Shown: piece by piece, positions 44,756 to 53,578 of the stretch | Numbering within the stretch: the first letter of the stretch is position 1 | Layout: every line of letters begins with the position of its first letter | Source of the DNA: Mucilaginibacter roseus | GTDB taxonomy: Bacteria; Bacteroidota; Bacteroidia; Sphingobacteriales; Sphingobacteriaceae | Assembly (NCBI RefSeq): GCF_021215455.1 | Contig: NZ_JAJPWV010000006.1 | Span: forward strand, 219,431-283,430 | Direction: 5' to 3' | DNA: 64,000 nt | The notes under the pieces: generated by a model | Databases searched by the model: none | What the model saw: the letters and a program-made list of their open reading frames with translations, nothing else | What the model was told of the DNA's origin: nothing | Program-made: the position numbers and the translations under genes

Positions 44756-44840
44756 ATTAGGTGGGTAGTCATTGGGCATTAGTCATTTTGATGGTTGATA
44801 GCTAATCACTGACTACTAACTACTGACCACTCACCACCTG
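44756..44840. repeat. Repeat tract between yicC and gmk
   Basis: Units such as TAGTCATTGGGCATTAGTCA and CTGACTACTAACTACTGACC recur as imperfect direct and inverted copies. No gene or T-tailed hairpin. Confidence 0.6.
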
Positions 44841-44850
44841 ATGCTGACCC

Positions 44851-45417
44851 ATGGAAGGTAAACTTATTATATTCTCCGCGCCATCCGGAGCAGGTAAAAC
44901 CACTATTGTGCATCACCTGCTTACTAAAATGCCGGAGCTTGAATTTTCAATTTCTGCCACTACCAGGCAGCCGCGCGGTACCGAAACACACGGCGAAGAT
45001 TACTACTTCATCAGTAAGGAAGAGTTTTTGCACCTCATTGCCAAAAAATACTTTGTGGAGTTTGAGGAAGTTTATACCGGTACTTTTTACGGTACCCTGC
45101 GTACAGAAATTGAGCGTATATGGAGCAAGGGAAAAACGGTAATCTTTGATATTGACGTAGAGGGTGGCCTGCACCTGAAACGTAAATATGGTGAGCAGGC
45201 TTTAGCCATATTCGTACAGCCGCCATCAATGGAAGTGCTGAAACAGCGCTTAAGCGGCCGTGGTACCGATAGCCAGGAGAAACTTAACGAGCGTTTTGCC
45301 AAAGCTGAAAAGGAACTTGGGTACGCGCCTAAGTTTGATGTTATCCTGAAAAATTACGATCTTGATGTGGCATGCGCAGAGGCTGAAGAACTGGTAAGAA
45401 ATTTTATTAACCCCTAA
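44851..45417 (+). CDS. gmk: Guanylate kinase
   Basis: The 188-residue enzyme converts GMP to GDP. It has the P-loop SAPSGAGKTTIV, FSISATTRQPRGTETHGEDYYFI (GMP-binding), EVYTGTFYGT and VIFDIDVEGG. The ATG at 44851 gives the standard MEGKLIIFSAPSG start. It lies between yicC and nadD on one strand; the nadD gene follows after 54 bp with a small CCCCTAAAGGGG palindrome (45419-45430). Confidence 0.97.
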   Translation: MEGKLIIFSAPSGAGKTTIVHHLLTKMPELEFSISATTRQPRGTETHGEDYYFISKEEFLHLIAKKYFVEFEEVYTGTFYGTLRTEIERIWSKGKTVIFDIDVEGGLHLKRKYGEQALAIFVQPPSMEVLKQRLSGRGTDSQEKLNERFAKAEKELGYAPKFDVILKNYDLDVACAEAEELVRNFINP

Positions 45418-45471
45418 CCCCTAAAGGGGAATAATAGCTGGGGCCTAACTATCACTGCAAACTGAATACAG

Positions 45472-46044
45472 ATGAAAATAGGCTTATTATTCGGTTCATT
45501 TAACCCTATACATATAGGGCACTTAATTATAGCCAACTACATGGCTAACCATACCAAACTTGATAAAGTATGGCTGGTGGTGTCGCCGCAAAACCCGCTT
45601 AAAAAGTACGGCGATCTCATCAATATGTACGATAGGTTGGAAATGGCCAAATTGGCTACTGACAATTCTACATCAATAGAAGTAAACGATGTGGAGCTGC
45701 GTCTGCCGCAACCATCTTATACCATTGATACGCTCACGCACCTGAAAGAGAAATATCCGCAGCATGAGTTCGCGCTTATAATGGGGTCAGATAACCTGAT
45801 CTCGCTGCCTAAGTGGAAAAACTACAAACTCATTTTGCGCGATTACCAGATATTTGTTTACCCGCGCCCGGGTTACGAGAATGCCGAACTGGCATCGCAC
45901 CCATCCGTAACCATTACCATGACGCCGTTGATGGAACTGTCTGCAACCTTCATCCGAAAATCCATCGCCGAGAAAAAAAACGTGCAGTATTTTGTGCCTG
46001 ATGCCGTGCTGGAGTTTATCCGCAATAAAAACTTGTATAGTTAA
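45472..46044 (+). CDS. nadD: Nicotinate-nucleotide adenylyltransferase
   Basis: The 190-residue enzyme makes deamido-NAD. It begins MKIGLLFGSFNPIHIGHLIIANY with the nucleotidyltransferase motif GSFNPIHIGH, then VWLVVSPQNPLK, YTIDTLTHLKEKYP, FALIMGSDNLISLPKW and the C-terminal SATFIRKSI (ISxTxxR-type). Length and motifs are normal. Confidence 0.96.
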   Translation: MKIGLLFGSFNPIHIGHLIIANYMANHTKLDKVWLVVSPQNPLKKYGDLINMYDRLEMAKLATDNSTSIEVNDVELRLPQPSYTIDTLTHLKEKYPQHEFALIMGSDNLISLPKWKNYKLILRDYQIFVYPRPGYENAELASHPSVTITMTPLMELSATFIRKSIAEKKNVQYFVPDAVLEFIRNKNLYS

Positions 46045-46074
46045 AAGCTGTATATTTATATAAAATGTATTGCG

Positions 46075-46254
46075 ATGGTAATCACCAAAGATAAATTACA
46101 GCAAATTGTAGATCACATGCCCGATCATGTTGAAGTTGAGGAGGTGTTTGATCGTATCATTCTTTCGGCAAAGCTTGAACAAGCCGAAAAAGAGATAGAG
46201 AACGGCGAGGGTACTGATTGGGAAGATTTGAAGAAAGAAATGGATAAATGGTGA
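46075..46254 (+). CDS. Antitoxin-like small protein upstream of a ParE-type gene
   Basis: This 59-residue open frame starts MVITKDKLQQIVDHMPDHVE and continues acidic and helical (EVFDRIILSAKLEQAEKEIENGEG), ending WEDLKKEMDKW. Its position just before a ParE/RelE-type frame, with overlapping stop and start (ATGGTGA at 46248), and the tail form are typical for the antitoxin of such pairs. It is intact even though the partner is broken. Confidence 0.7.
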   Translation: MVITKDKLQQIVDHMPDHVEVEEVFDRIILSAKLEQAEKEIENGEGTDWEDLKKEMDKW

Positions 46255-46555
46255 AAATCATTTTCTCTAAAACTGCCAGAACCGACCTTAAAGCCATTGT
46301 TGATTATATAAAGCGTGATTCAGTAAAATATGCAGCGCTTGAAAAACGCAAAATAATTACTGCTATTGATAGATTAATGCATCAGCCGGAAACAGGCAGC
46401 GTACTATACTCCATCAATGTTTGATATCGCAAATTAGTGTTCGGCAATTATCTGGTATCTATCAGATCATCTCTGCTGAAAAAATAAACATTCTCACTAT
46501 CCATCACTACGCACGCTCTTTTACCAATAACCCCGTTTTTAAGGATGACGATTAA
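46248..46555 (+). pseudogene. Broken ParE/RelE-type toxin gene
   Basis: The frame starts MVKIIFSKTARTDLKAIVDY and IKRDS, a typical ParE/RelE opening, and reaches RLMHQPETGSVLYSINV, then hits TGA at 46422-46424. The same frame continues YRKLVFGNYLV, the expected core strand, and the conserved end (YQIISAEKINILTIHHYARS) continues only after a shift near 46457-46460. One nonsense codon and one indel therefore separate it from a complete toxin ending at TAA 46555. CGA to TGA is a simple origin for the stop. Confidence 0.75.
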
Positions 46556-46559
46556 ATGG

Positions 46560-46567
46560 TAACTTTG
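46560..46567 (+). promoter_or_regulatory. -7 element TAACTTTG before miaE
   Basis: TAACTTTG matches TAnnTTTG, with TTT (46538-46540) 19 nt upstream in place of TTG. The predicted start (about 46571) is 2 nt before the GTG start codon. Confidence 0.5.
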
Positions 46568-46572
46568 CCATT

Positions 46573-47172
46573 GTGAGCGAGAAAACCATTTTGAAACTAC
46601 AACTGCCTACCGACCCTAATTGGGTTAAAAACGTTGTGGAAAGTAATATTGAAGAGATACTGACCGACCATGCTTTTTGCGAACAAAAGGCGGCCAGCAA
46701 TGCTATCACACTTATCGTACAAAACCCCAACCTGTCTGACCTGGTGCAGGAAATGGCGGCACTGGTTCAGGAAGAAATGGACCATTTTAAGCGCGTGCAT
46801 GATATTATACTGGAGCGAGGCTATGTGCTTGGGCGCGAACGTAAGGATAATTACGTAAACGAACTGGTAAAATTCATGAAGAAAGGCGGTAACCGTAACG
46901 AGCAATTGATAGACCGTTTGCTTTTTGCCGCCATGATAGAAGCCCGTAGCTGCGAGCGTTTTAAGGTGCTGTCCGAAAATATAAATGATAAGCAGCTTTC
47001 TGAATTTTATCATGAACTGATGGTCAGCGAGGCTACGCATTACGCCACCTTTATCCGCCTGGCGCGCAAATATACCGAAGGCATTGATGTAGATAAACGC
47101 TGGAAGGAGTTTTTAGATTATGAAGCCCAGGTGATTCAGAATTACGGCAAAAGGGAAACTATACACGGCTAA
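46573..47172 (+). CDS. miaE: tRNA-(ms2io6A)-hydroxylase (MiaE-like)
   Basis: The 199-residue protein has the ferritin-like diiron pattern: DHAFCEQKAASNA, QEEMDHFKRVH (E-x-x-H), IEARSCERFKVL and SEATHYATFIRLA (E-x-x-H). These match MiaE, which hydroxylates the isopentenyl side chain of modified tRNA adenosine 37. The start is GTG at 46573, with the -7 element immediately before it. Confidence 0.9.
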   Translation: MSEKTILKLQLPTDPNWVKNVVESNIEEILTDHAFCEQKAASNAITLIVQNPNLSDLVQEMAALVQEEMDHFKRVHDIILERGYVLGRERKDNYVNELVKFMKKGGNRNEQLIDRLLFAAMIEARSCERFKVLSENINDKQLSEFYHELMVSEATHYATFIRLARKYTEGIDVDKRWKEFLDYEAQVIQNYGKRETIHG

Positions 47173-47241
47173 TTCGTCTGTACAAAGCGGGCAGTTATCG
47201 ACACAATGTTAAACTGTAGTTATTAATGCTTTGCTTTGAAT

Positions 47242-48471
47242 ATGCTTCGTTTTAAATCATCAGTAATTATAACCCATATAGCGGGCTGGCTGTTATTTAT
47301 GGCCTTCCCGCTAATTTTTTTAAATAACCATGGGCAAAGCAGTACTAATTTTGCGCTGCTTACCACGCCCCAGTACTGGCTCTTTTGCGGAACGTTCATC
47401 GCACTGTTTTATATTAACGCCTATTGGCTGTTAACTAAATTCTTTTTACGTAAGCGTTATTTTGATTATGGCATTGCCTTTATAATTCTACTTAACGGTG
47501 TTTATTTTTTACAACCTTTCGACAGGTTGCTGCGCCGATCAGAACAGGAGTACAATAAGCTACAATTTGGGCAGGATAGCAAAGATAACGGTATAAACGA
47601 CCAATTTGCGCCGCCACCGGGTGGTATGCCTACGCCTGATAGTTCAATTGCGCCTCCGCCAAATGGCCTACCCGTTCAAAGGGACAGTAATTTGGGGCCA
47701 GCTCCAACTAACGGTAATATGCCGCCACAGTGGCAGGGTAATGGCCCCGAACCGTTTAAGGATAGGAAACCGCCCCGACGGCACATCGACAGCAATAGCT
47801 TATTCATTTTTTTGATGATAATGGCACTGAGCACAGCCATGCGTATTATACAACAATGGTTGCTTACCGAACAACGTGCTGCACGAGCTGAAGCTGATAA
47901 AGCCAGTGCCGAGCTTTCGTTTTTGAAAGCGCAAATCAACCCGCACTTTTTGTTTAATACGCTTAATAATATTTATACGCTGGCAATTATGAATAGTGAG
48001 CATACGGCGCAAAGTATCATGAAGCTATCAAATATAATGCGCTATGTTACCGACGATGTAACGGCCGATTTTGTGCCCCTACAAAACGAGATAGATTGTA
48101 TTGCCGACTATATTGAGTTGCAAAAGCTGCGTACAGGCAGCAACACTACAGTGAATTTTATTGTTAGTGGCGATGCGAGTAGCAAAAAGATTACGCCGCT
48201 GGTTATGATGACCTTTGTAGAGAACGTGTTTAAATACGGCGTAAGTAAAAATGTGGCTTCTGTTATTGATATACGCGTTGAGGCAAATGCTATGTCGATC
48301 AGTTTTTATTGCCGCAACCGTATTTTCGGTGAAGGTGTAAAAGAGCAGCGCAAGGGTGTTGGCATTGCAAATACACGCCAGCGGCTGGAACATTTATATC
48401 CGGGCAAGCACTTGCTCACCATAAATGATCATGATGAGTTTTATACAGTTAATCTCATATTAAAAAATTGA
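47242..48471 (+). CDS. LytS/YehU-type sensor histidine kinase
   Basis: The 409-residue kinase starts at ATG 47242 (a TTG two codons earlier is in frame). Hydrophobic segments lie at about 8-28, 45-65, 76-93 and 186-206. Between the third and fourth is a proline/glycine/asparagine-rich segment (about 123-180), probably periplasmic. The His_kinase domain has FLKAQINPHFLFNTLNNIY with phosphorylated His235, and the ATPase part has MTFVENVFKYGV and KGVGIANTRQRLEHLYPG. It is followed at once by a LytTR regulator. Confidence 0.93.
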   Translation: MLRFKSSVIITHIAGWLLFMAFPLIFLNNHGQSSTNFALLTTPQYWLFCGTFIALFYINAYWLLTKFFLRKRYFDYGIAFIILLNGVYFLQPFDRLLRRSEQEYNKLQFGQDSKDNGINDQFAPPPGGMPTPDSSIAPPPNGLPVQRDSNLGPAPTNGNMPPQWQGNGPEPFKDRKPPRRHIDSNSLFIFLMIMALSTAMRIIQQWLLTEQRAARAEADKASAELSFLKAQINPHFLFNTLNNIYTLAIMNSEHTAQSIMKLSNIMRYVTDDVTADFVPLQNEIDCIADYIELQKLRTGSNTTVNFIVSGDASSKKITPLVMMTFVENVFKYGVSKNVASVIDIRVEANAMSISFYCRNRIFGEGVKEQRKGVGIANTRQRLEHLYPGKHLLTINDHDEFYTVNLILKN

Positions 48472-48472
48472 T

Positions 48473-49165
48473 ATGCTAAAATGTATCGCTATTGATGATG
48501 AACCCCTGGCGCTTACACTCATAAGCACTTATGTGGCACGCATTCCCGCATTGCAAATGCTGCAAATTTTTGAAAATGCCGTAGCAGGTGCCGAGTTTTT
48601 ACGTAATAACGAGGTCGACCTTCTATTTGTCGACATTAATATGCCTGATATTACAGGTATTGATTTGGTACGTTCGCTTGCAAACAAACCTATGGTAATA
48701 TTTACAACGGCTTATAAGAACTTTGCCTACGAAGGTTTTGAGTTGGAGGCAATTGATTACCTGTTGAAGCCGATAGACTTTAACCGTTTTGCCAAAGCGG
48801 TTGATAAAGCGGTAGAATATCACGGCTATAAATACAATGCAGGTACCCCGGGGCATAACCAAAGCATATATGTTTACAGCGAATACCGCATAGTGAAGAT
48901 TACGGTAGGTGAGGTGGAGTATTTGGAAAGCATGGAAGACTACGTGAAGATACACCTTGCTGATGGCAAGGTTATACTTACACTTATGCCGATGAAAAAA
49001 CTATTAGAGAAATTACCTGCCGGTAAGTTCCGGCGCATACACCGCAGCTATGCCGTAGCCGTTGAAAAAGTTAAATCAATACAAGGGCGTAAGGCTTTTT
49101 TAAAGGATATTTCACTACCGATAAGTGATAGCCATGCTGACTTTGTTAAGGGGTGGGCTAAATAA
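48473..49165 (+). CDS. LytTR-family response regulator
   Basis: The 230-residue regulator has a receiver domain (IAIDDEPLAL, phosphoacceptor Asp54 in LLFVDINMPDITG, VIFTTAYKNFAYEGF, DYLLKPIDFNRF) and a LytTR DNA-binding domain from about residue 130 (VGEVEYLESMEDYVKIHLADGK, KFRRIHRSYAV). Its ATG lies 2 nt past the stop of the kinase, so translation is coupled. Target genes are not evident nearby. Confidence 0.95.
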   Translation: MLKCIAIDDEPLALTLISTYVARIPALQMLQIFENAVAGAEFLRNNEVDLLFVDINMPDITGIDLVRSLANKPMVIFTTAYKNFAYEGFELEAIDYLLKPIDFNRFAKAVDKAVEYHGYKYNAGTPGHNQSIYVYSEYRIVKITVGEVEYLESMEDYVKIHLADGKVILTLMPMKKLLEKLPAGKFRRIHRSYAVAVEKVKSIQGRKAFLKDISLPISDSHADFVKGWAK

Positions 49166-49187
49166 GCATTTAGATGTCTGCCCCCAA

Positions 49188-50795
49188 TCAAAATAGTTTA
49201 AAAGGGGCTAATTTCAACACATTCAACAAATAATTATCCATCATATCAATATCCACCACATCGTTCATGTAACCGATGTGCATGTCAGGCCGCACAATGA
49301 TGGCCTTTTTTTGTTCCTCGCGGATATTAAAAAGTTCAAAAACTTCGCTGTTATTTTTTGAGGGGGGAAGGTAGAACAGGTTGATGCTGCCGTTGTATTT
49401 CTGTGTAATCCATTTGGCGAGGGTAAAAATATCTATCTCCTTAAATTTGCCCAATACCAATAAGGTAAAACCGGGTTTGCTGCACCAGGCATGCAGGTCA
49501 GTAAGTTGCTGCGTCCGCTCGTCATATACCGTTACGTAAGGCAAACGATCGCCGGCTTTAATGGTGTCATGCTGACTTAAATGCAGGTTAATGTGGCCGT
49601 CACGGTAACTAATATCCGTTTGTGACACCACGCAGAACAATCTTTCCCTCCGCATTTGTTTTTGCCATAGCCGCTTTAAAACACGAGGTAGTATAAAACT
49701 TTTAAATATCAACGTGAACCAATTGGTTGAGGTAAGTATATTAAATACCCTGTCTGTTGTGCGGAGCAGTTGTTTGGCAACAGGCATTCGTTCAGCCTCA
49801 TAGCTATCCAATATAGACGGATGCATTTGTTTATTGATAACGCCCGCCAGTTTCCAGGCGAGGTTGTAGGCGTCCTGCAAACCGGTGTTCATACCCTGCC
49901 CTCCCACCGGCGAGTGCACATGCGCGGCATCGCCAATTAAAAAATAGCGCTGCTGCCTGAATTGCGCCGCCATACGGTGATGTAATTTGTAAGTGGTAAA
50001 CCAATTACAGTTTGTAACATTAATGTTTTGCTCAGTCACATTACTAAGCGCGGGCAATATATCGGGCAATTGTAAATCGTCTTTACCACTTAGCTCTTTA
50101 GTGATATCACCAATAATTCTAAAGTTACCAGCTTCGGGCAAAGGGAAAAAAGCGGATAAGCCTTTTTTTGCCAGGTAAAGTTGAATGTTATCATCAGTCA
50201 CACCTTCCAGCTCAACGTCAGCCAGATAAAACCTGTTGTGATAGGTATCACCATTAAATGGTATGCCCAACTGCTTGCGCACACTACTTCCTGCACCGTC
50301 GGCACCTATCAGCCAATCGCAGGTCAACATGTGTTCCTTACCCCGCTCGTTCAGCGTTACAGTTACGGCATTATTACTTTGCGTAGCATTTATAAAAGAT
50401 GTATTCCAGTAAACCGGGCAACATGCGGTGGTTAGTTCATCCAGCAATAAGCGCTCGTTCTTGCTCTGCGGATAAAATAAAACAAATGGAAAAGGTGTTT
50501 GCTTTTCACCAACTCCTTTAAATGATAGCGAGGCAAGCGTTTTTCCGTATTGATTAATGTTGATGCCTGATGCCTGCCTGCCTTCTTTAATGGCGCGATC
50601 AGCGATACCCATTTGCCGGTATATCTCCAGCGTTCTGGCTTGTACTGCTAACGCTTTGGTGTGGCGGGTGGGGCCGTTTTTGCTATCAATAATCAACGGT
50701 TGTATGCCATAACGCAACAGTTGCGCGGCCATCATTAGCCCTGACGGGCCTGCCCCAACAATTAAAACACTGGTATGCTGATGGCCCGTTATCAT
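49188..50795 (-). CDS. FAD-dependent monooxygenase, group A (PheA/TfdB-type)
   Basis: The 535-residue enzyme has the dinucleotide-binding GAGPSGLMMAAQLLRYG, a DG motif DWLIGADGAGSSVRK and the second FAD motif YFLIGDAAHVHSPVGGQGMN, typical of aromatic or polyketide hydroxylases (PF01494). The last 110 residues form a thioredoxin-like C-terminal domain seen in phenol hydroxylases. The substrate is unknown. It lies 6 nt downstream of rsmI on the same strand, so it is probably co-transcribed, without an obvious functional link. Confidence 0.9.
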   Translation of the reverse strand: MITGHQHTSVLIVGAGPSGLMMAAQLLRYGIQPLIIDSKNGPTRHTKALAVQARTLEIYRQMGIADRAIKEGRQASGININQYGKTLASLSFKGVGEKQTPFPFVLFYPQSKNERLLLDELTTACCPVYWNTSFINATQSNNAVTVTLNERGKEHMLTCDWLIGADGAGSSVRKQLGIPFNGDTYHNRFYLADVELEGVTDDNIQLYLAKKGLSAFFPLPEAGNFRIIGDITKELSGKDDLQLPDILPALSNVTEQNINVTNCNWFTTYKLHHRMAAQFRQQRYFLIGDAAHVHSPVGGQGMNTGLQDAYNLAWKLAGVINKQMHPSILDSYEAERMPVAKQLLRTTDRVFNILTSTNWFTLIFKSFILPRVLKRLWQKQMRRERLFCVVSQTDISYRDGHINLHLSQHDTIKAGDRLPYVTVYDERTQQLTDLHAWCSKPGFTLLVLGKFKEIDIFTLAKWITQKYNGSINLFYLPPSKNNSEVFELFNIREEQKKAIIVRPDMHIGYMNDVVDIDMMDNYLLNVLKLAPFKLF

Positions 50796-50801
50796 ATCAT
50801 G

Positions 50802-51509
50802 TTAACGGAACAGCAAAAAAATAGTTGGCTGTTTATGCAGATCGGGGGGCTGTTTTTTCCAGTCGGCCAGGGTTTTGGTGGCAATCATTTCATCCGCCGC
50901 GGTGATGTTGCAGGCAATGCAAAGTTGGGTCTTTGGGTTGCCGCTCTTCAATATTTCTTCCAGCAACTGGTTGTTTCTAAATGGCGTTTCAATAAATAAT
51001 TGTGTTTGCTTGAATCTTTCGGCCTGTGCTTCCAGCTCCTTAATACGCTTGCTGCGCTGTACCTTATCTATTGGCAAATAACCATGAAAGGTAAAGCTTT
51101 GTCCGTTAAAGCCTGATGCCATCAGCGCCAGTAAAATAGAACTTGGCCCAACCAGCGGTACCACTTTAATACCTTTACGGTGGGCTTCGGCGACTATCTC
51201 TGCACCCGGATCCGCTACGCCGGGGCAGCCTGCTTCGCTCATCAGGCCAACATCGGCACCCGCTAACAAGCCTTTAAAAAAATCGTTGCCCAGCTTATCT
51301 CGGTTATGCTTGCCGTAATCATGTATAATAAGTTCGCTTTGCGGGGATTTCAACCCGGCTTCTTTCAAAAACCGGCGGGCAGTTTTTTCATTCTCCACAA
51401 TGTATTCCTTTATGCTGTTGATGGTATCAACAAGGTAGGGGGTGAACGATTTTGCCGCGGCATCGTCGGCAAGAGGTACGGGTATCAGGTAAAGTGTTCC
51501 AACTGGCAT
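50802..51509 (-). CDS. SAM-dependent methyltransferase, RsmI-like (tetrapyrrole methylase fold)
   Basis: The 235-residue protein starts at ATG 51509 (MPVGTLYLIPVPLADD); an upstream in-frame start at 51584 would overlap the divergent gene. It shows EAGCPGVADPGAEIVAEAH and PLVGPSSILLALMASGFNGQSFTFHGYLP, which match the 16S rRNA 2'-O-ribose methyltransferase RsmI group. Members of this shorter branch often lack the RsmI C-terminal domain; function on 16S C1402 is likely but not certain. Confidence 0.85.
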   Translation of the reverse strand: MPVGTLYLIPVPLADDAAAKSFTPYLVDTINSIKEYIVENEKTARRFLKEAGLKSPQSELIIHDYGKHNRDKLGNDFFKGLLAGADVGLMSEAGCPGVADPGAEIVAEAHRKGIKVVPLVGPSSILLALMASGFNGQSFTFHGYLPIDKVQRSKRIKELEAQAERFKQTQLFIETPFRNNQLLEEILKSGNPKTQLCIACNITAADEMIATKTLADWKKQPPDLHKQPTIFLLFR

Positions 51510-51567
51510 ATTGCAAAAGTGGCTTTTTTTATTTAATTTAAGCTTTACGAAAGGAGATTGAAGACAG

Positions 51568-52284
51568 ATGAATTCGCTTGGCATTAACTGGTTTATTGAA
51601 GGAGCTATAGATTTTGAACATAAAAAATATATTCTGTTAGGCTACCTCAAAGAAATTAACCGTCATTTTGATAAAAGCAGGCTATACCCCAACCTGGCCG
51701 ATCTGATATTTCATTACAATAATCTTTTAGAATTCAAGAATAACAAGTCGGTATTGCAGCAAGCTTTTCCGCACCGGCTCACCAAGGCTGATATTGAAGC
51801 AGTTAAGCTCACCTATAAAAAAATAGTACAGGATGATAGTTCGATGCAGGAGATAGAGCGTATTATCACTTACTCATTAAATAAAATGGATCCGGCAATT
51901 CAAACCGGAAAGGAAATATATGATTTTGTGGAAAGCCGCCTAAATATAAACCCTGTAGGCCTGGTTCCGTTGATGCCTTATCACGGATATTTCTCGTTAC
52001 GCAACGGCGATCAGCGCACCAATTTTGTTTATGAATATCAACTCACCATTTTTGAAGGTAAGGACGATAAATACCGGGGCATTAATATACAGTTGATAGA
52101 AACGTATGAACAAAGCATTGTTAATACGCCCGAGGCATTTAAGCTAAGCCTGATAAAAAATCATCGGCATTTGCCTAACCCCGCGGTTTATTATGTACAG
52201 AGCGATATTTGTTTCCCGTTGGAGCAAACGTTATTGCCGGTTGCCAAACGCAGCCTGGTGAAATACATTTCACACGCCGCCTGA
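51568..52284 (+). CDS. Conserved protein of unknown function
   Basis: The 238-residue soluble protein starts MNSLGINWFIEGAIDFEHKKYILLGYLKEIN. It has a helical N-terminal half and a beta-rich C-terminal half (YGFVYEYQLTIFEGKD-like strands, with IETYEQSIVNTPEAFKLS near residues 175-192). There is no signal peptide, membrane segment or known catalytic motif. I do not recognise the family. It is divergent from rsmI with a 58-bp spacer, a shared regulatory region. Confidence 0.75.
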   Translation: MNSLGINWFIEGAIDFEHKKYILLGYLKEINRHFDKSRLYPNLADLIFHYNNLLEFKNNKSVLQQAFPHRLTKADIEAVKLTYKKIVQDDSSMQEIERIITYSLNKMDPAIQTGKEIYDFVESRLNINPVGLVPLMPYHGYFSLRNGDQRTNFVYEYQLTIFEGKDDKYRGINIQLIETYEQSIVNTPEAFKLSLIKNHRHLPNPAVYYVQSDICFPLEQTLLPVAKRSLVKYISHAA

Positions 52285-52338
52285 TATAAAGTATAGTACT
52301 ACCTGTTGCATTAAGTCGCCATTGCGCCGATTTGAATA

Positions 52339-52929
52339 TTACATAGCGCCCAAGCTATCTTTATGGGAATTATCATATCCTATTGAATCAATTTGCCACT
52401 TTGTATCGTAGGTGAGCGTAAACAATAAACAGATGTACGGGCTTAGTTGATAGCTTATTATTGCTTTCCGGTAGATAATGGCTATTTGATGTATTTTCCC
52501 TTTGGATACACTTTCAAATATTGCTTCAGGCTCAAAGATGTGTAATATCAAATCACCATCCATGCCATTTATCTTAGTCAGTTCACTTGATGGTTTAAAT
52601 CCCTCGAGTTCTTTATCAATCGCCTTAAAATATTCCCGCTGTGTATTCAGATAAGCCGGCGTAACTAAGCCGCTGTTATTTAATTTAGATAAATATCTTT
52701 CCACGCCGTTCCAATCAATAGATGGTCGGGTCGTACTGTCAGGCGGGCCGCCCTTAATCAGTCGAGTAGTGTCTATATCCTGATGGTTGTTTTTGTACCA
52801 TTGCAAAAAGCCCTGTACAGTTAATAATATTTGTTGCCTGTTTACTTTTGGGTCAGCGTTTGGTTTTTGCGCGTAGGTATAATCGATGGTTAAGATAACG
52901 GCGATGGTGATAAAGATGAGTTGTTTCAT
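52339..52929 (-). CDS. Exported protein of unknown function
   Basis: The 196-residue protein starts at ATG 52929 (MKQLIFITIAVILTIDYTYAQ, a signal peptide); an in-frame start at 52944 would overlap the upstream stop. The body (LLTVQGFLQWYKNNHQDIDTT, VTPAYLNTQREYFKAIDKELEGFKP) has the pattern of DUF3828-like small secreted proteins: helix, then beta strands with a final trough TYDTKWQIDSIGY. It follows the 52941-53549 gene by 11 nt. Confidence 0.75.
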   Translation of the reverse strand: MKQLIFITIAVILTIDYTYAQKPNADPKVNRQQILLTVQGFLQWYKNNHQDIDTTRLIKGGPPDSTTRPSIDWNGVERYLSKLNNSGLVTPAYLNTQREYFKAIDKELEGFKPSSELTKINGMDGDLILHIFEPEAIFESVSKGKIHQIAIIYRKAIISYQLSPYICLLFTLTYDTKWQIDSIGYDNSHKDSLGAM

Positions 52930-52940
52930 ATCCGCTGATG

Positions 52941-53549
52941 TCAATAAGTGTCAACCAAACGTACGGCGAATTCGGCAAGGTGGATAGCTTTTTGGCCGGA
53001 TATGGGTTTTCGGTTGCCAATGATCAATGTATGATCGGCTATTTCGATCACAAAATCATCCTCACGTATATCCATCACCGCGTTACGGAAATCGCGGGTT
53101 ATACCGGCAACGGCCTTAGGCAGGTCATCAGCCAGTACATAAAAGGTATTGCTGAATGCTTTGTCATCCTTGAAATCAATTTCAAGCGGAAACACCAGTT
53201 CAAACAGCTTGTCTGTAAAAGTCTCGCGCCTTATTTTAACCCGGCCGAAATTATGTTTAAGGTAGGCCAGCGCCCAGGTTTGCAATTCGCGATGCTCTGC
53301 TATTTCACCGGTAACATGCCGGGTTTTAGTGCAGGTTTCAACAAAAAGTATATAACAGCGGTCGTACCCAGTTTCGATCACGTAAGAGCTGTGCAGTTCG
53401 ACAGCAAAACACTGCTTGAATACCTCAAAATTGCTCAACTGAAAATCAATATAACCGGTTGGTTCAATGGTAAACGCTGTCCTTAGCAACTGGTAAGTTT
53501 CGCTAAAGCTATCGTGGTGTGATCCGGTAATGTCGGTTGTTATATCCAT
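52941..53549 (-). CDS. Conserved cytosolic protein of unknown function
   Basis: The 202-residue protein starts MDITTDITGSHHDSFSETYQLLR. It has alternating strands such as IDFQLSNFEVFKQCFAVELHSSYVIETGYDRCYILFV and a C-terminal segment FVIEIADHTLIIGNRKPISGQ. No signal peptide and no motif I recognise. It sits between the aminotransferase (29 nt upstream) and the exported protein (11 nt downstream), probably in one transcript. Confidence 0.7.
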   Translation of the reverse strand: MDITTDITGSHHDSFSETYQLLRTAFTIEPTGYIDFQLSNFEVFKQCFAVELHSSYVIETGYDRCYILFVETCTKTRHVTGEIAEHRELQTWALAYLKHNFGRVKIRRETFTDKLFELVFPLEIDFKDDKAFSNTFYVLADDLPKAVAGITRDFRNAVMDIREDDFVIEIADHTLIIGNRKPISGQKAIHLAEFAVRLVDTY

Positions 53550-53578
53550 TCAGTTGAACAATTTGAAGCAATTGATTA

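Noticed and set aside
44756..44840. CRISPR-like array in the yicC-gmk gap
   Set aside because: The units are short, imperfect and irregularly spaced; no spacers of constant length and no cas genes nearby.
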